Shown here: one piece after another, positions 16,345 through 24,484 of the stretch
How the letters are laid out: each line of letters starts with the position of its first letter
Numbering within the stretch: the first letter of the stretch is position 1
Assembly: GCF_020026305.1 (NCBI RefSeq)
Contig: NZ_CP075691.1
Coordinates: 1,178,001-1,242,000 of the forward strand
Source of the DNA: Streptomyces sp. 135
Lineage (GTDB): Bacteria > Actinomycetota > Actinomycetes > Streptomycetales > Streptomycetaceae
Length of the DNA: 64,000 bases
Direction of reading: 5' to 3'
Program-made: the position numbers and the translations under genes
The notes under the pieces: model-generated
What the model was told of the DNA's origin: nothing
Seen by the model: only the letters and a program-made list of their open reading frames with translations
Database searches by the model: none

Positions 16345-17427
16345 GTGATCGGTCGGACGTTACGCCTGCTGGGGGCCTCCCTGGCCCTGGCCTGTGCCGC
16401 ACAACTGCCGGCCGCCGCGGCGGCCCCCTCCACACCCCTGGCGGATACCTGCGCGGTCAAGTCGAAGCCGGCGGGGAAGGTGCTCCAGGGCTACTGGGAG
16501 AACTGGGACGGCGCGGCCAACGGCGTGCACCCGCCCTTCGGCTGGACCCCGATCACCGACTCCCGCATCCGCGAACACGGCTACAACGTGATCAACGCGG
16601 CCTTCCCCGTGATCCGTTCCGACGGCACCGTCCTGTGGGAGGACGGCATGGACGCGACGGTCAAGGTCGCGACGCCCGCCGAGATGTGCCAGGCCAAGGC
16701 GGCCGGCGCGACGATCCTGATGTCCATCGGCGGTGCGACGGCCGGGATCGACCTGAGCTCCAGCAGGGTCGCCGACCGTTTCGTCGAGACGATCGTGCCG
16801 ATCCTGAAGAAGTACAACTTCGACGGCATCGACATCGACATCGAGACCGGCCTCGTGGGCAGCGGCAACATCAACCAGCTCTCCCCCTCCCAGGCCAACC
16901 TCGTCCGCATCATCGACGGCGTCCTCGCCCGGATGCCCGCGAACTTCGGCCTGACCATGGCCCCCGAGACGGCGTACGTGACGGGTGGCAGCGTCGTCTA
17001 CGGCTCGATCTGGGGCGCGTACCTGCCCATCATCAAGAAGTACGCGGACAACGGCCGCCTGTGGTGGCTCAACATGCAGTACTACAACGGCAGCATGTAC
17101 GGCTGCTCCGGCGACTCCTACTCCGCCGGCACCGTCCAGGGCTTCACCGCCCAGACCGACTGCCTCAACAAGGGCCTGGTCATCCAGGGCACCACCATCA
17201 AGGTCCCCTACGACAAGCAGGTCCCGGGACTCCCGGCCCAGCCGGGCGCGGGCGGCGGTTACATGTCCCCGAACCTGGTGGCCCAGGCGTGGAACACGTA
17301 CAACGGCGCCCTCAAGGGCCTGATGACGTGGTCGATCAACTGGGACGGCTCGAAGGGGTGGACGTTCGGCGACAACTTCAAGCGGATCGCGGCTCCGGCG
17401 GCGCCCGCGGTTCTTACGGACCGGTGA
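16345..17427 (+). CDS. Secreted family 18 chitinase
   Basis: The 360-residue protein has a signal peptide (residues 1-27) and one GH18 TIM barrel. The catalytic motif FDGIDIDIE (DxxDxDxE) ends at about residue 167 and carries the acid Glu. SIGGAT forms the beta-3 motif, and QYYNGS and MTWSINWD line the cleft. No chitin-binding module is attached, so it is a compact enzyme that cuts chitin to oligomers. GTG 16345 follows AAGGAG. The promoter has chi-type repeats, so induction by chitin is expected. Confidence 0.95.
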   Translation: MIGRTLRLLGASLALACAAQLPAAAAAPSTPLADTCAVKSKPAGKVLQGYWENWDGAANGVHPPFGWTPITDSRIREHGYNVINAAFPVIRSDGTVLWEDGMDATVKVATPAEMCQAKAAGATILMSIGGATAGIDLSSSRVADRFVETIVPILKKYNFDGIDIDIETGLVGSGNINQLSPSQANLVRIIDGVLARMPANFGLTMAPETAYVTGGSVVYGSIWGAYLPIIKKYADNGRLWWLNMQYYNGSMYGCSGDSYSAGTVQGFTAQTDCLNKGLVIQGTTIKVPYDKQVPGLPAQPGAGGGYMSPNLVAQAWNTYNGALKGLMTWSINWDGSKGWTFGDNFKRIAAPAAPAVLTDR

Positions 17428-17480
17428 CGTGACCGCCCGGCACCGCCGGGACCAGGGGCGGCCCGGCTGGCGTGGGGCGC

Positions 17481-17971
17481 ATGCGTGTACTGGTCACCGG
17501 CGGTGCCGGGTTCATCGGGTCCCAGATCTGCGAGGCGCTCGCGGGGCGCGGGCACGAGGTCGTCGTGCTGCTCGCCGCCATGGCCGAGGCGGGGGTGGGC
17601 GACCTGGTGCTCGCCGACTCTGTGGTGATGTACGCCGAGGGCCGCTACACCTGCCCCCGGCACGGCGCCGTCCGGCCGGGGCCGCGTGAGCCCGGCCGAC
17701 CTGGGCGCGGGCCGGTTCGAGCCCCGTTGTCTTTCCTGCGGCGCCCGAGGACGGGGGCCGGCTCAGGGACTTCGTCCACGTACGCGATGTCGCGGCCGCC
17801 GGTGTCATGGTCCTGGAGGCGGTGCGGGAGCGCGCGGCGGGATCCTGCACCGCGTACGACACGGGCAGCGGGCAGCCGCACTCGGTCGGCGAGCCGGCCG
17901 CCGCCCATGGCGGGCCGCTCCCGGTGGTGACCGGGGAGTACCGGCTCGGCGACGTACGCCATGTCAGCGCG
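17481..17971 (+). pseudogene. NAD-dependent nucleotide-sugar epimerase, broken by deletions and frameshifts
   Basis: The start MRVLVTGGAGFIGSQICEAL is a perfect Rossmann NAD motif. It jumps directly to ADSVVMYAEGRYTCPRHG, losing about 60-80 residues. The reading then shifts frame (ADLGAGRFEPRCLSCGA) and later resumes with RDFVHVRDVAAAGVMVLEAV and GEYRLGDVRHVSA in another frame. Much of the SDR core, including the YxxxK region, is gone. It cannot encode an active enzyme. Confidence 0.8.
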
Positions 17972-18160
17972 CCGCGCGCACTCGTGGTCGCCGACCTGTC
18001 CGGCATGAGCAAGGCGGAGACGGAACGCATCTGGCTGCCGTTCGCCACGCTGCTCCTGCCCGCCGCGGCGCTGCTTCCCGGCCGGGGCGCATGGTACTGG
18101 CTCGCGGCCCAGGCCGGGCTCGCCCTACTGGGCAACCATCTGCTGCTCAGGGGCTGGTGA
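17972..18160 (+). pseudogene. C-terminal tail of a polytopic membrane protein fused to the epimerase remnant
   Basis: From about 17972 the frame of the last epimerase segment continues as LVVADLSGMSKAETERIWLP, then hydrophobic stretches, and stops at 18160. This is membrane-protein sequence (two predicted transmembrane helices) unlike any epimerase. The D-SGMSKAETERIW-P pattern resembles the tail of large integral membrane proteins that lie near sugar epimerases in Streptomyces. A deletion has joined the two genes. The last 36 bp overlap the end of the convergent acyltransferase gene. Confidence 0.65.
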
Positions 18161-18973
18161 GGGCACGGCCCCGCCGCTGACGGCCAGGTGCGCGGCGGCG
18201 GCCAGCTCCCGCCGGTCGGTGCCCCGCAGCGGGGCGTGCGCCGTGATCCGCGCGCTCAGGCCCCGGGCGGCGGCCACGCGGCGCAGCGAGGCGGTGAAGT
18301 CCTCGTCGCCGAGGAAGGCGGCCGTGGTGCTGGGGGCGCCGCCCTGCCGGTAGGTGACCGTCACCGGGCGCACGGGGGCGCCTGCGTCGGCCGCGGCCTG
18401 GAAGGCGGCCCGCCGGAAGCGCCCGCCCGCCGCGGAGCACCAGGTCGTCGCCTGCGGAAAGACCAGGACGGAGGTGCCGCCGCGCAGGCACGCAGACAAC
18501 GCCCGCACGTCACAGGGAAGTTGACGAGGGCTTCCGTCCCGGTCGATGAACAGCGTGCCGGCGCGCCGGGCCAGCGTGCCGATGAGCGGCCAGCGGCTCA
18601 CCTCCCGTTTGGCGAGGACGCGCACGGGCTCGACCGCGAGCAGGGCGACGACGTCCAGCCAGGAGATGTGGTTGGCCACGACCAAGGTGCCCACGCCGGA
18701 ACCGTCCGGCACACTCAGCCGCCCCGCGAGCTCCGCACCGAGCCGCTCGCTGCCCCCCACCGCCACCCGCACCCCGAGCGCGGAGAGCACCGCACGCGCC
18801 TCCCCGCGCAGCACGCGAGGCTCCGCGAGCCGGTCGCCCCGCGCGGCGGCCCGCGTCAGGACGTACGTCAACGCCGCGTACCGCCGCGCCAGTTCGCCCA
18901 CCGGCACGCGCGCCTCCGGGGCGGCGGCACAGCTCGCCGGACAGCCGCGGTCGAGCGCCCAGGGGCTCGTCAC
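18125..18973 (-). CDS. 1-acylglycerol-3-phosphate-type acyltransferase (OlsA-like)
   Basis: The 282-residue protein is a PlsC-fold acyltransferase. Motif I NHISWLD (HX4D) is intact at about residue 105. The motif that usually reads FPEGTT is FPQATT here (about residue 180), so the glutamate is replaced by glutamine. The GTG start at 18973 overlaps the stop of the upstream GNAT gene by 4 bp (GTGA), showing translational coupling. In bacteria, OlsA O-acylates the lyso-ornithine lipid made by OlsB, and the pairing here matches. A general phosphatidic-acid acyltransferase is the alternative. Confidence 0.85.
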   Translation of the reverse strand: MTSPWALDRGCPASCAAAPEARVPVGELARRYAALTYVLTRAAARGDRLAEPRVLRGEARAVLSALGVRVAVGGSERLGAELAGRLSVPDGSGVGTLVVANHISWLDVVALLAVEPVRVLAKREVSRWPLIGTLARRAGTLFIDRDGSPRQLPCDVRALSACLRGGTSVLVFPQATTWCSAAGGRFRRAAFQAAADAGAPVRPVTVTYRQGGAPSTTAAFLGDEDFTASLRRVAAARGLSARITAHAPLRGTDRRELAAAAHLAVSGGAVPSPAPEQQMVAQ

Positions 18974-19719
18974 GCGCCCTCGCCCAGGAAGTAGCGGCGG
19001 TGCCGTGCGCTGAGCCGCTCGGTGTCGAGGAGTACGAAGAAGTCCGCGACGTCGAACTGCGGATCGTGGGCGGGGGCTCCGCACATCCACGCGCCGAGGC
19101 GGAGGTAGCCGCGCAGCAGGGGCGGCAGGTCGGCGTAGGCGGGGCGTTCCGGGGCGGGGGCCGTGGGGGTCCAGGGGCGCCGGGGGTGCACGCGCAGCTC
19201 GGGGGGCGCGGCGTGCTTGGCGGTGCCGAGCAGCCAGGCGCTGGACGCGGCCCGCCCGCCGTCGGCCAGCGGCACGGAGGCGCAGCCCGCCAGGTGACGG
19301 TGGCCGGAGAGCAGGACGTAGCGGGCCAGCGCGGACCACATGAGGTTGATGACGGCCCCGGAGCGGTGGTCGGGGTGGACGCAGGAGCGGCCCGCCTCGA
19401 CGGTCGAGGACCGCAGGCGGCCGAGGGCGCGCAGGTCGAACTCGCGGTCGGAGTAGGAGTGTTCGGTGCGCCCGGGGGGAAGCAGCCGGTAGGTGCCGAC
19501 GATCTCTCCGGTCGAGGTGTCGGTGACGATGAGGTGGTCGGCGAGGTCGTCGTAGGCGTCGACGTCGTGGCCGGGCAGCGGTGTGTCGAGCGCCGCGCCC
19601 ATCTCTTCGCCGAACACGCGGTGGCGCAGGCGCTGGGCGGCCCTGATCTGTTCGGTGGTGTCCGCGAGGGAGGTGACGTATGAGCTGGTGACCGTCGAAA
19701 CGAGGGATGTCGAGGGCAT
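18970..19719 (-). CDS. OlsB-like ornithine N-acyltransferase (GNAT fold)
   Basis: The 249-residue protein matches the family of acyl-ACP-dependent hemolysin/OlsB acyltransferases, which attach a 3-hydroxy fatty acid to ornithine as the first step of ornithine lipid synthesis. Characteristic segments are QRLRHRVFGEEMGAALDTPL (about residues 30-50), IVGTYRLLPPG, SCVHPDHRSGAVINLMWSAL and a C-terminal FFVLLDTERLS. ATG 19719 has GGAAG a few bases upstream. It is first in a coupled two-gene unit. Ornithine lipids typically replace phospholipids under phosphate limitation; no PHO box was recognised upstream. Confidence 0.82.
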   Translation of the reverse strand: MPSTSLVSTVTSSYVTSLADTTEQIRAAQRLRHRVFGEEMGAALDTPLPGHDVDAYDDLADHLIVTDTSTGEIVGTYRLLPPGRTEHSYSDREFDLRALGRLRSSTVEAGRSCVHPDHRSGAVINLMWSALARYVLLSGHRHLAGCASVPLADGGRAASSAWLLGTAKHAAPPELRVHPRRPWTPTAPAPERPAYADLPPLLRGYLRLGAWMCGAPAHDPQFDVADFFVLLDTERLSARHRRYFLGEGA

Positions 19720-20056
19720 GACACTTCCGTTCTCGGTTCGTGGGATGAGCACAGAGGGGAGAGGAGGACGACGGGGGACGGGGGGACGCTTGCTGGCGGA
19801 CCGTTCGCCGCGGTGAGCGCCGCGGCACGTTCAGCACGGTGACGGCACCGGCTGAACTTCGCGCTTCAGGCGCGCGTCGGCCGTACGTCCGGCGCGCGTC
19901 CAGAACGGGCAGGGGGCCTCACCCGGGCCACCGGCACTCCCCGCCGACCGCCGACCGCCGAGCGTCCCCCGCCATACGGCCTCTTCCGGCCGCCGCGGCG
20001 CTCGCCCCGGGCGGCCCCCATTGACCCGCCCCCAGGTCAGGCCGTACAAACGCCGC
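19720..20056. other. 337-bp divergent promoter region
   Basis: This gap separates the OlsB-like gene and the CoA transferase gene. GGCGCGCGTC occurs twice within about 30 bp (near 19870-19900). No gene, convincing promoter or operator was recognised. Confidence 0.4.
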
Positions 20057-21253
20057 ATGCCACCTCCCCTCCCCCTCGCCGATATCACCGTCGTCAGCCT
20101 TGAGCAGGCCGTCGCCGCGCCCTTCGCCACCCGGCAGCTCGCCGACCTGGGCGCGCGCGTCATCAAGGTCGAGCGGCCCGGCGGCGGTGACTTCGCGCGG
20201 CGGTACGACACCACGGTGCACGGCCAGGCCAGCTACTTCGTCTGGCTCAACCGCTCCAAGGAGTCCCTCACCCTCGACCTCAAGTCGGAGCGCGGCAGGC
20301 AGCTCTTGGAGGAGCTGCTCGCGGGGGCGGACGTGTTCGTGCAGAACCTCGCCCCGGGGGCCGCCGCCCGCATGGGTCTCGGCGCCGAGGAGCTCCAGGC
20401 GCGCCACCCCTCCCTCATCCCCTGCACCGTCAGCGGGTACGGCACGGACGGCCCCTGGGCGGACCGCAAGGCGTACGACCTGCTCGTGCAGTGCCAGACG
20501 GGGTTGCTCCAGCTCACCGGCACCCCGGACGAGGCGGTGCGCGTGGGCATCTCCGTGGCCGACATCGCGGGCGGGATGTACGCGTACAGCGGCATCCTGT
20601 CGGCCCTGTTCACGCGGGCGACGACCGGGCGCGCGCCGGCCGTGGAGGTCTCCCTCTTCGACGCGCTCGCCGAGTGGATGAGCCAGCCCGCCTACTACAC
20701 GCGGTACGGCGGCACCCAGCCGCCCCGCGTCGGCGCCCGGCACGCGACGGTCGCGCCGTACGGCCCGTTCACCGCGTCCGACGGCAAGGACGTCCTGCTG
20801 TCCGTGCAGAACGAACGCGAGTGGGCCGCGCTCTGCGGGGAGTTCCTCGGCCGTCCCGCGCTGGCCGACGACCCGCGGTTCGCCACCGGCTCCGACCGCG
20901 TGGCGCACCGGGAGGCCCTGGACGCCATCATCGCCGTACGCTTCGGCGAACTCGGCGGCGACGAGGCGATGAAGCTGCTCGACCGGGCGGGCATCGCCAA
21001 CGCGGGCGTCAACTCGGTCCATGAGTTCCTCGACCACCCCGTGTTGACCGAGCGCGGACGCTGGCAGGACGTACGGGTGCCGGGGGCGCCGTCGCCCGTC
21101 CAGGCGCTGCTGCCGCCCGCGGACCTCTCCGGCGTGGCCCCGCGGATGGACCCGGTGCCGGCGGCGGGCGAGCACACCGAGGCGATCCTCGCCGAGCTGG
21201 GGCGCGGCCCGGACGAGATCGCCCGGCTGCTCGCCGAGGGGGTCTGCCGGTGA
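20057..21253 (+). CDS. Class III CoA-transferase (CaiB/BaiF family)
   Basis: The 398-residue protein moves CoA between carboxylic acids through aspartyl intermediates. The family start is clear (LADITVVSLEQAVAAPFATR), and the catalytic Asp is in KAYDLLVQ at residue 141. ISVADIAGGMYAYSGILSAL and VSLFDALAEW follow as expected. Length is typical (about 400). The stop overlaps the start of the acyl-CoA dehydrogenase gene by 4 bp (GTGA), so the two form an operon that probably activates and oxidises a specific organic or fatty acid. The substrate is not evident. Confidence 0.92.
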   Translation: MPPPLPLADITVVSLEQAVAAPFATRQLADLGARVIKVERPGGGDFARRYDTTVHGQASYFVWLNRSKESLTLDLKSERGRQLLEELLAGADVFVQNLAPGAAARMGLGAEELQARHPSLIPCTVSGYGTDGPWADRKAYDLLVQCQTGLLQLTGTPDEAVRVGISVADIAGGMYAYSGILSALFTRATTGRAPAVEVSLFDALAEWMSQPAYYTRYGGTQPPRVGARHATVAPYGPFTASDGKDVLLSVQNEREWAALCGEFLGRPALADDPRFATGSDRVAHREALDAIIAVRFGELGGDEAMKLLDRAGIANAGVNSVHEFLDHPVLTERGRWQDVRVPGAPSPVQALLPPADLSGVAPRMDPVPAAGEHTEAILAELGRGPDEIARLLAEGVCR

Positions 21254-22278
21254 GCGCCCTGGACACCCTCCCGCCCGACGAGCAGCTGGCCGTCACGACC
21301 GTGCGGGACTTCGTCGACCGCCATGTCAGGCCTGCCGTACGGGAGTTGGAGCACTCCGACACCTACCCTGAGGCGCTCATCGAGAAGATGAAGGAGCTCG
21401 GCCTCTTCGGGCTCGCCGTCCCCGAGGAGTACGGCGGCACGCCCGTCTCCACCTCCTGCTACGTCCTGGTCACCGAGGAGCTGGCGCGCGGCTGGATGAG
21501 CCTGGCGGGTGCGATGGGCGGCCATACGGTCGTCGCGAAGCTGCTCTCGCACTTCGGCACCGACGCGCAGAAGCGGCGCTGGCTGCCCCGCATGGCCACG
21601 GGCGAGGTGCGCGCGACGGCGGCGCTGACCGAGCCGGGCGGCGGCTCCGACCTCCAGGCGCTGCGCACGGTCGCGCGCCGCGACGAGGACGGCGGCGGGT
21701 ACGTGATCGACGGCGCGAAGACCTGGATCACCAACTCCCGCCGCTCCCAGCTGGTCGCGCTGCTCTGCAAGACGGACCCGGACGCGCGGCCCCGCCATCG
21801 CGGCATCTCCGTCCTGCTCGTCGAGCACGGTCCCGGCCTGACCGTCTCCCGCGACCTGCCGAAGCTCGGCTACAAGGGCGTGGAGAGCTGCGAGCTGGCC
21901 TTCTTCGACTACCGCGCACCGGCCGACGCGCTGCTCGGCGGCGTCGAGGGCAAGGGTTTCGGGCACATGATGAAGGGCCTGGAGACCGGGCGGATACAGG
22001 TCGCCGCCCGCGCGCTCGGCGTGGGGCGGGCCGCGTTCGAGGACGCGCTGCGCTACGCCCAGGAGCGCGAGTCGTTCGGCGTGCCGATCTGGCGGCACCA
22101 GTCCATCGGCAACTACCTGGCCGACATGGCGACTTCGCTCTCCGCCGCCCGCCAGCTCACCCTGCACGCGGCCCGGGAGGCCGACGCGGGACGACGCGTC
22201 GACATGGAGGCAGGCATGGCCAAGCTGTTCGCGTCGGAGACGGCCATGCGGATCGCGCTGGACGCGGTCCGCATCCAC
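21250..22278 (+). pseudogene. Acyl-CoA dehydrogenase lacking its C-terminus
   Basis: About 343 residues of good acyl-CoA dehydrogenase are present: LGLFGLAVPEEYGG, TEPGGGSDLQALRTVA, the flavin-contacting WITNSRRSQLVALL and ERESFGVPIWRHQSIGNYLA. The match stops at ALDAVRIH (22278). The normal ending that follows, GGYGY and then GEGTNEIQ with the catalytic Glu, is absent. No stop codon follows; the frame runs on as antisense of the next genes to 23235. The enzyme should be inactive. It starts with GTG 21250 coupled to the CoA-transferase gene. Confidence 0.85.
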
Positions 22279-22317
22279 GATACACCGAACAACGACTCCG
22301 ACCCCCGCTTGAGCGAC
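22279..22317. other. Deletion-junction filler between two truncated convergent genes
   Basis: These 39 bp belong to neither truncated neighbour. They join the last recognisable codon of the acyl-CoA dehydrogenase to the last recognisable codon of the YbaK-like gene. Their origin was not recognised. Confidence 0.6.
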
Positions 22318-22827
22318 GAAGGCCTTGCCCGGCACGATCAGCTTGCCCCGGCGGCGGCCGCTGCCGACGAGGACGTGCGGCAGATCGGCGACGACGGCGT
22401 CGACCAGCAGCGGCCACGTGGCGGGCAGCCCGATGGGCGTGATGCCGCCGTACTCCATGCCGGTCTCCCCGGTCGCCGTCTCCATCGGCGCGAACGAGAC
22501 CTTGCGCGCCCCGAGTTGACGGCGGACGACGCCGTTGACGTCCACACGCGTCCCGGACAGCACGACACACGCGGCGAGCGTGGTCTCGCCGCCGCGTTTG
22601 CCCGCGACGACGACGCAGTTGGCGGACTGGGAGAGCAGTTCGGGGCCGTAGTGCTCCAGGAAGGTGGCGGTGTCGGCCCACTCCGGTTCGGTGTCGACGT
22701 GGATCAGCTCGTCGGCCGGGACGGGTCCGCTCCAGCCGCGTACGGCTTCCGCGACGGGCGCGACCAGCAGGTCGAGGACCTCGGGGGCGGGGTGGACGAC
22801 GTCGAAATCACCGAGAGGAGCACGCAT
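22318..22827 (-). pseudogene. YbaK/ProX-type aminoacyl-tRNA deacylase, truncated at its 3' end
   Basis: 170 residues match the YbaK/EbsC family, which clears mischarged tRNA in trans: HPAPEVLDLLVAPVAEAV, SQSANCVVVAGKRGGETTLA, a GGITPIGLP loop and RRGKLIVPGKAF. The match ends at KAF (22318), roughly 10-20 residues before the usual end, and no stop codon follows in frame for another 500 codons. The catalytic core may still be complete, but the transcript lacks a proper end. The start is ATG 22827. The same deletion removed the end of the convergent acyl-CoA dehydrogenase. Confidence 0.8.
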
Positions 22828-22846
22828 GGCGGCACGGTAACAGCCG

Positions 22847-23431
22847 TCAGTATGAGGCCGCGTGGGCGGGCGGCACCGAGACCGACATCGTCAGCTCGAC
22901 CGGCTCGGCGCCCCTGTTGTGGTAACCGTGCGGCACGTTGGCCTCGAAGGTGGCGGCCGCCCCAGCCGCGACGACGTGCTCGGCGCCGTCGACGACGAGC
23001 GTCAGCTCGCCCCGCGAGACGTGCAACAGCTCGATGGTGCCCGGCGGATGCGCGTCGGAGTCGCTGCCCTCGCCGGGCACGAGGTGCCAGGACCACAGTT
23101 CGAAGGGGCCGCGCGCCTCGGCCCCGACCAGGAGCGTGGTGCTGCTGCCGGCTTCCGTGGACCACATGCGTACGGCCTGCTCCGGCGGTACGAGGCGGAC
23201 GTGCGGGCCCTGTTCGTAGTCCAGGAGCGTGGTGATGCTGATGCCCAGCGCGTCCGCGAGCTTCACCGTGATGCCCACGCTGGGGTTGGTCCTGGCCTGC
23301 TCGATCTGGATGATCATGCCGCGGCTCACCCCGGCGCGGGCCGCGAGGGCGTCGAGGGTGAAGCCTCTCTCGTTGCGCCACCGCTTGAGGTTGCGCGCGA
23401 GCGACTGGGTCAGCTGGTCGAGGTCCGACAC
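22847..23431 (-). CDS. XRE-cupin family transcriptional regulator
   Basis: The 194-residue protein has an XRE helix-turn-helix (about residues 10-65: LDALAARAGVSRGMIIQIEQ, SVGITVKLADALG) and a C-terminal cupin (PPGTIELLHVSRGELTLVVD, then NVPHGYHNRG). Such regulators sense small ligands through the cupin. GTG 23431 was chosen because its relatives start with SDLDQLTQSLARN. A GTG at 23464 would add 11 residues and place the palindrome 23438-23451 inside the gene. It diverges from the EamA exporter gene, which is its likely target. Confidence 0.85.
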   Translation of the reverse strand: MSDLDQLTQSLARNLKRWRNERGFTLDALAARAGVSRGMIIQIEQARTNPSVGITVKLADALGISITTLLDYEQGPHVRLVPPEQAVRMWSTEAGSSTTLLVGAEARGPFELWSWHLVPGEGSDSDAHPPGTIELLHVSRGELTLVVDGAEHVVAAGAAATFEANVPHGYHNRGAEPVELTMSVSVPPAHAASY

Positions 23432-23437
23432 ATTCCG

Positions 23438-23516
23438 TCCAATATTTTGGATGACAGAGTTCACGATACTGAACTACCGTGTGGTGCACCTGATGGTTCC
23501 CGATGGTTCACCACAC
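23438..23516. promoter_or_regulatory. Compound operator region between the XRE-cupin regulator and the EamA exporter
   Basis: TCCAATATTTTGGA (23438-23451) has perfect 5-bp arms next to the regulator start. GTGTGGTGCACC (23479-23490) and GGTTCACCACAC (23505-23516) are 12-bp inverted arms with one mismatch, 14 bp apart; within and between them GATGGTTC is directly repeated. The second structure ends 19 bp before the exporter start. Both fit dimer binding that controls the two genes together. Confidence 0.75.
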
Positions 23517-23535
23517 TGTACTGCGAGGCTTCTCC

Positions 23536-24399
23536 ATGACCGCACTGTTCGCCCTGGCCACGAGCCTGCTGTGGGGGCTCGCCGACTTCGGCGGCGGACT
23601 GCTGACCCGGCGCGTGCCGGCCCTCACGGTCGTCGTCGCCTCGCAGACGATCGCCGTGGTCGTGCTCGGCGCCGTCGTGGTCGCGACCGGCGGGTGGACC
23701 GAGTGGGGGCCGCAGCTGTGGTTCGCGGTCGGCGCGGGCCTGGTCGGCCCCGTCGCCATGCTCGCCTTCTACAAGGCGCTCGCCCTCGGGCCCATGGGTG
23801 TGGTCTCGCCGCTCGGCTCGCTCGGCGTCGCCGTGCCGGTCGGCGTCGGGCTGCTGCTCGGCGAGCGGCCCGGGCTCGCGCAGTTCGCGGGCATCGCCGT
23901 GGCCGTGGCGGGCATCCTCCTCGCGGGCGGCCCCGAGCTGCGCGGCGCGCCCGTCCAGCGTCAGGCCGTCCTGCTCACCCTGCTCGCCGCGTTCGGCTTC
24001 GGTGGCGTCATGGCGCTGATCGCCGAGGCGTCGAGCAGCCTCACCGGTCTGTTCCTCGCGCTCTTCGTGCAGCGCGTGACGAACGTGGCGGCGGGCGGCG
24101 CGGCCCTGTACGTCTCCGTGAAGCGGGGCGGCGCCGCGCTCCCGGCGGGTTCCGGGATGGGCGTGCTGTGGGCCGTGCTGCCCGCCCTCGCCTTCGTCGG
24201 CCTCGCGGACGTCGCGGCCAACGGCACGTACTCGGTGGCGGCCCAGAACGGCCCGGTCACCGTCGCCGCCGTGCTCGCCTCCGTCTACCCGGTGGTCACG
24301 GCGCTGGCGGCCCGGGCGGTACTGAAGGAACGGCTGCGGGCAATCCAGGCGGCGGGAGCGGGGCTGGCACTGGTGGGAACGGTACTGCTGGCCAGCTGA
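23536..24399 (+). CDS. EamA/DMT-family transporter
   Basis: The 287-residue protein has ten hydrophobic segments in two EamA repeats. The first starts FALATSLLWGLADFGGGLLT; the second starts near residue 145 and ends in VASVYPVVTALAARAVLKER, the typical EamA tail. DMT exporters move amino acids, nucleobases or other small metabolites outward. ATG 23536 was chosen over 23503 because the upstream codons would overlap the operator. The substrate is unknown; the divergent regulator's ligand is likely to be the same compound. Confidence 0.88.
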   Translation: MTALFALATSLLWGLADFGGGLLTRRVPALTVVVASQTIAVVVLGAVVVATGGWTEWGPQLWFAVGAGLVGPVAMLAFYKALALGPMGVVSPLGSLGVAVPVGVGLLLGERPGLAQFAGIAVAVAGILLAGGPELRGAPVQRQAVLLTLLAAFGFGGVMALIAEASSSLTGLFLALFVQRVTNVAAGGAALYVSVKRGGAALPAGSGMGVLWAVLPALAFVGLADVAANGTYSVAAQNGPVTVAAVLASVYPVVTALAARAVLKERLRAIQAAGAGLALVGTVLLAS

Positions 24400-24402
24400 C
24401 AC

Positions 24403-24476
24403 GGCCCCGCCAGGGGCGCCCTGTCAGGGGCGCGGGGAACCGCGCGACCAGCCACACACAACCCGCGGCCGAAAAC
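24403..24476. repeat. Dispersed Streptomyces intergenic repeat, copy 2
   Basis: The copy lies between two convergent gene ends. It reads GCCCCGCCAGGGGC (hairpin), CAGGGGCGCGGGGAACC, GCGCGACCAGCCACACACAA and CCCGCGG. It is the longest of the three copies in the window. Confidence 0.8.
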
Positions 24477-24484
24477 CCACCGAC

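Noticed and set aside
21250-23235. A 661-residue fusion of acyl-CoA dehydrogenase with a second domain
   Set aside because: Everything after residue 343 is the antisense of the YbaK-like and XRE-cupin genes. The fusion is an artefact of the missing stop codon.
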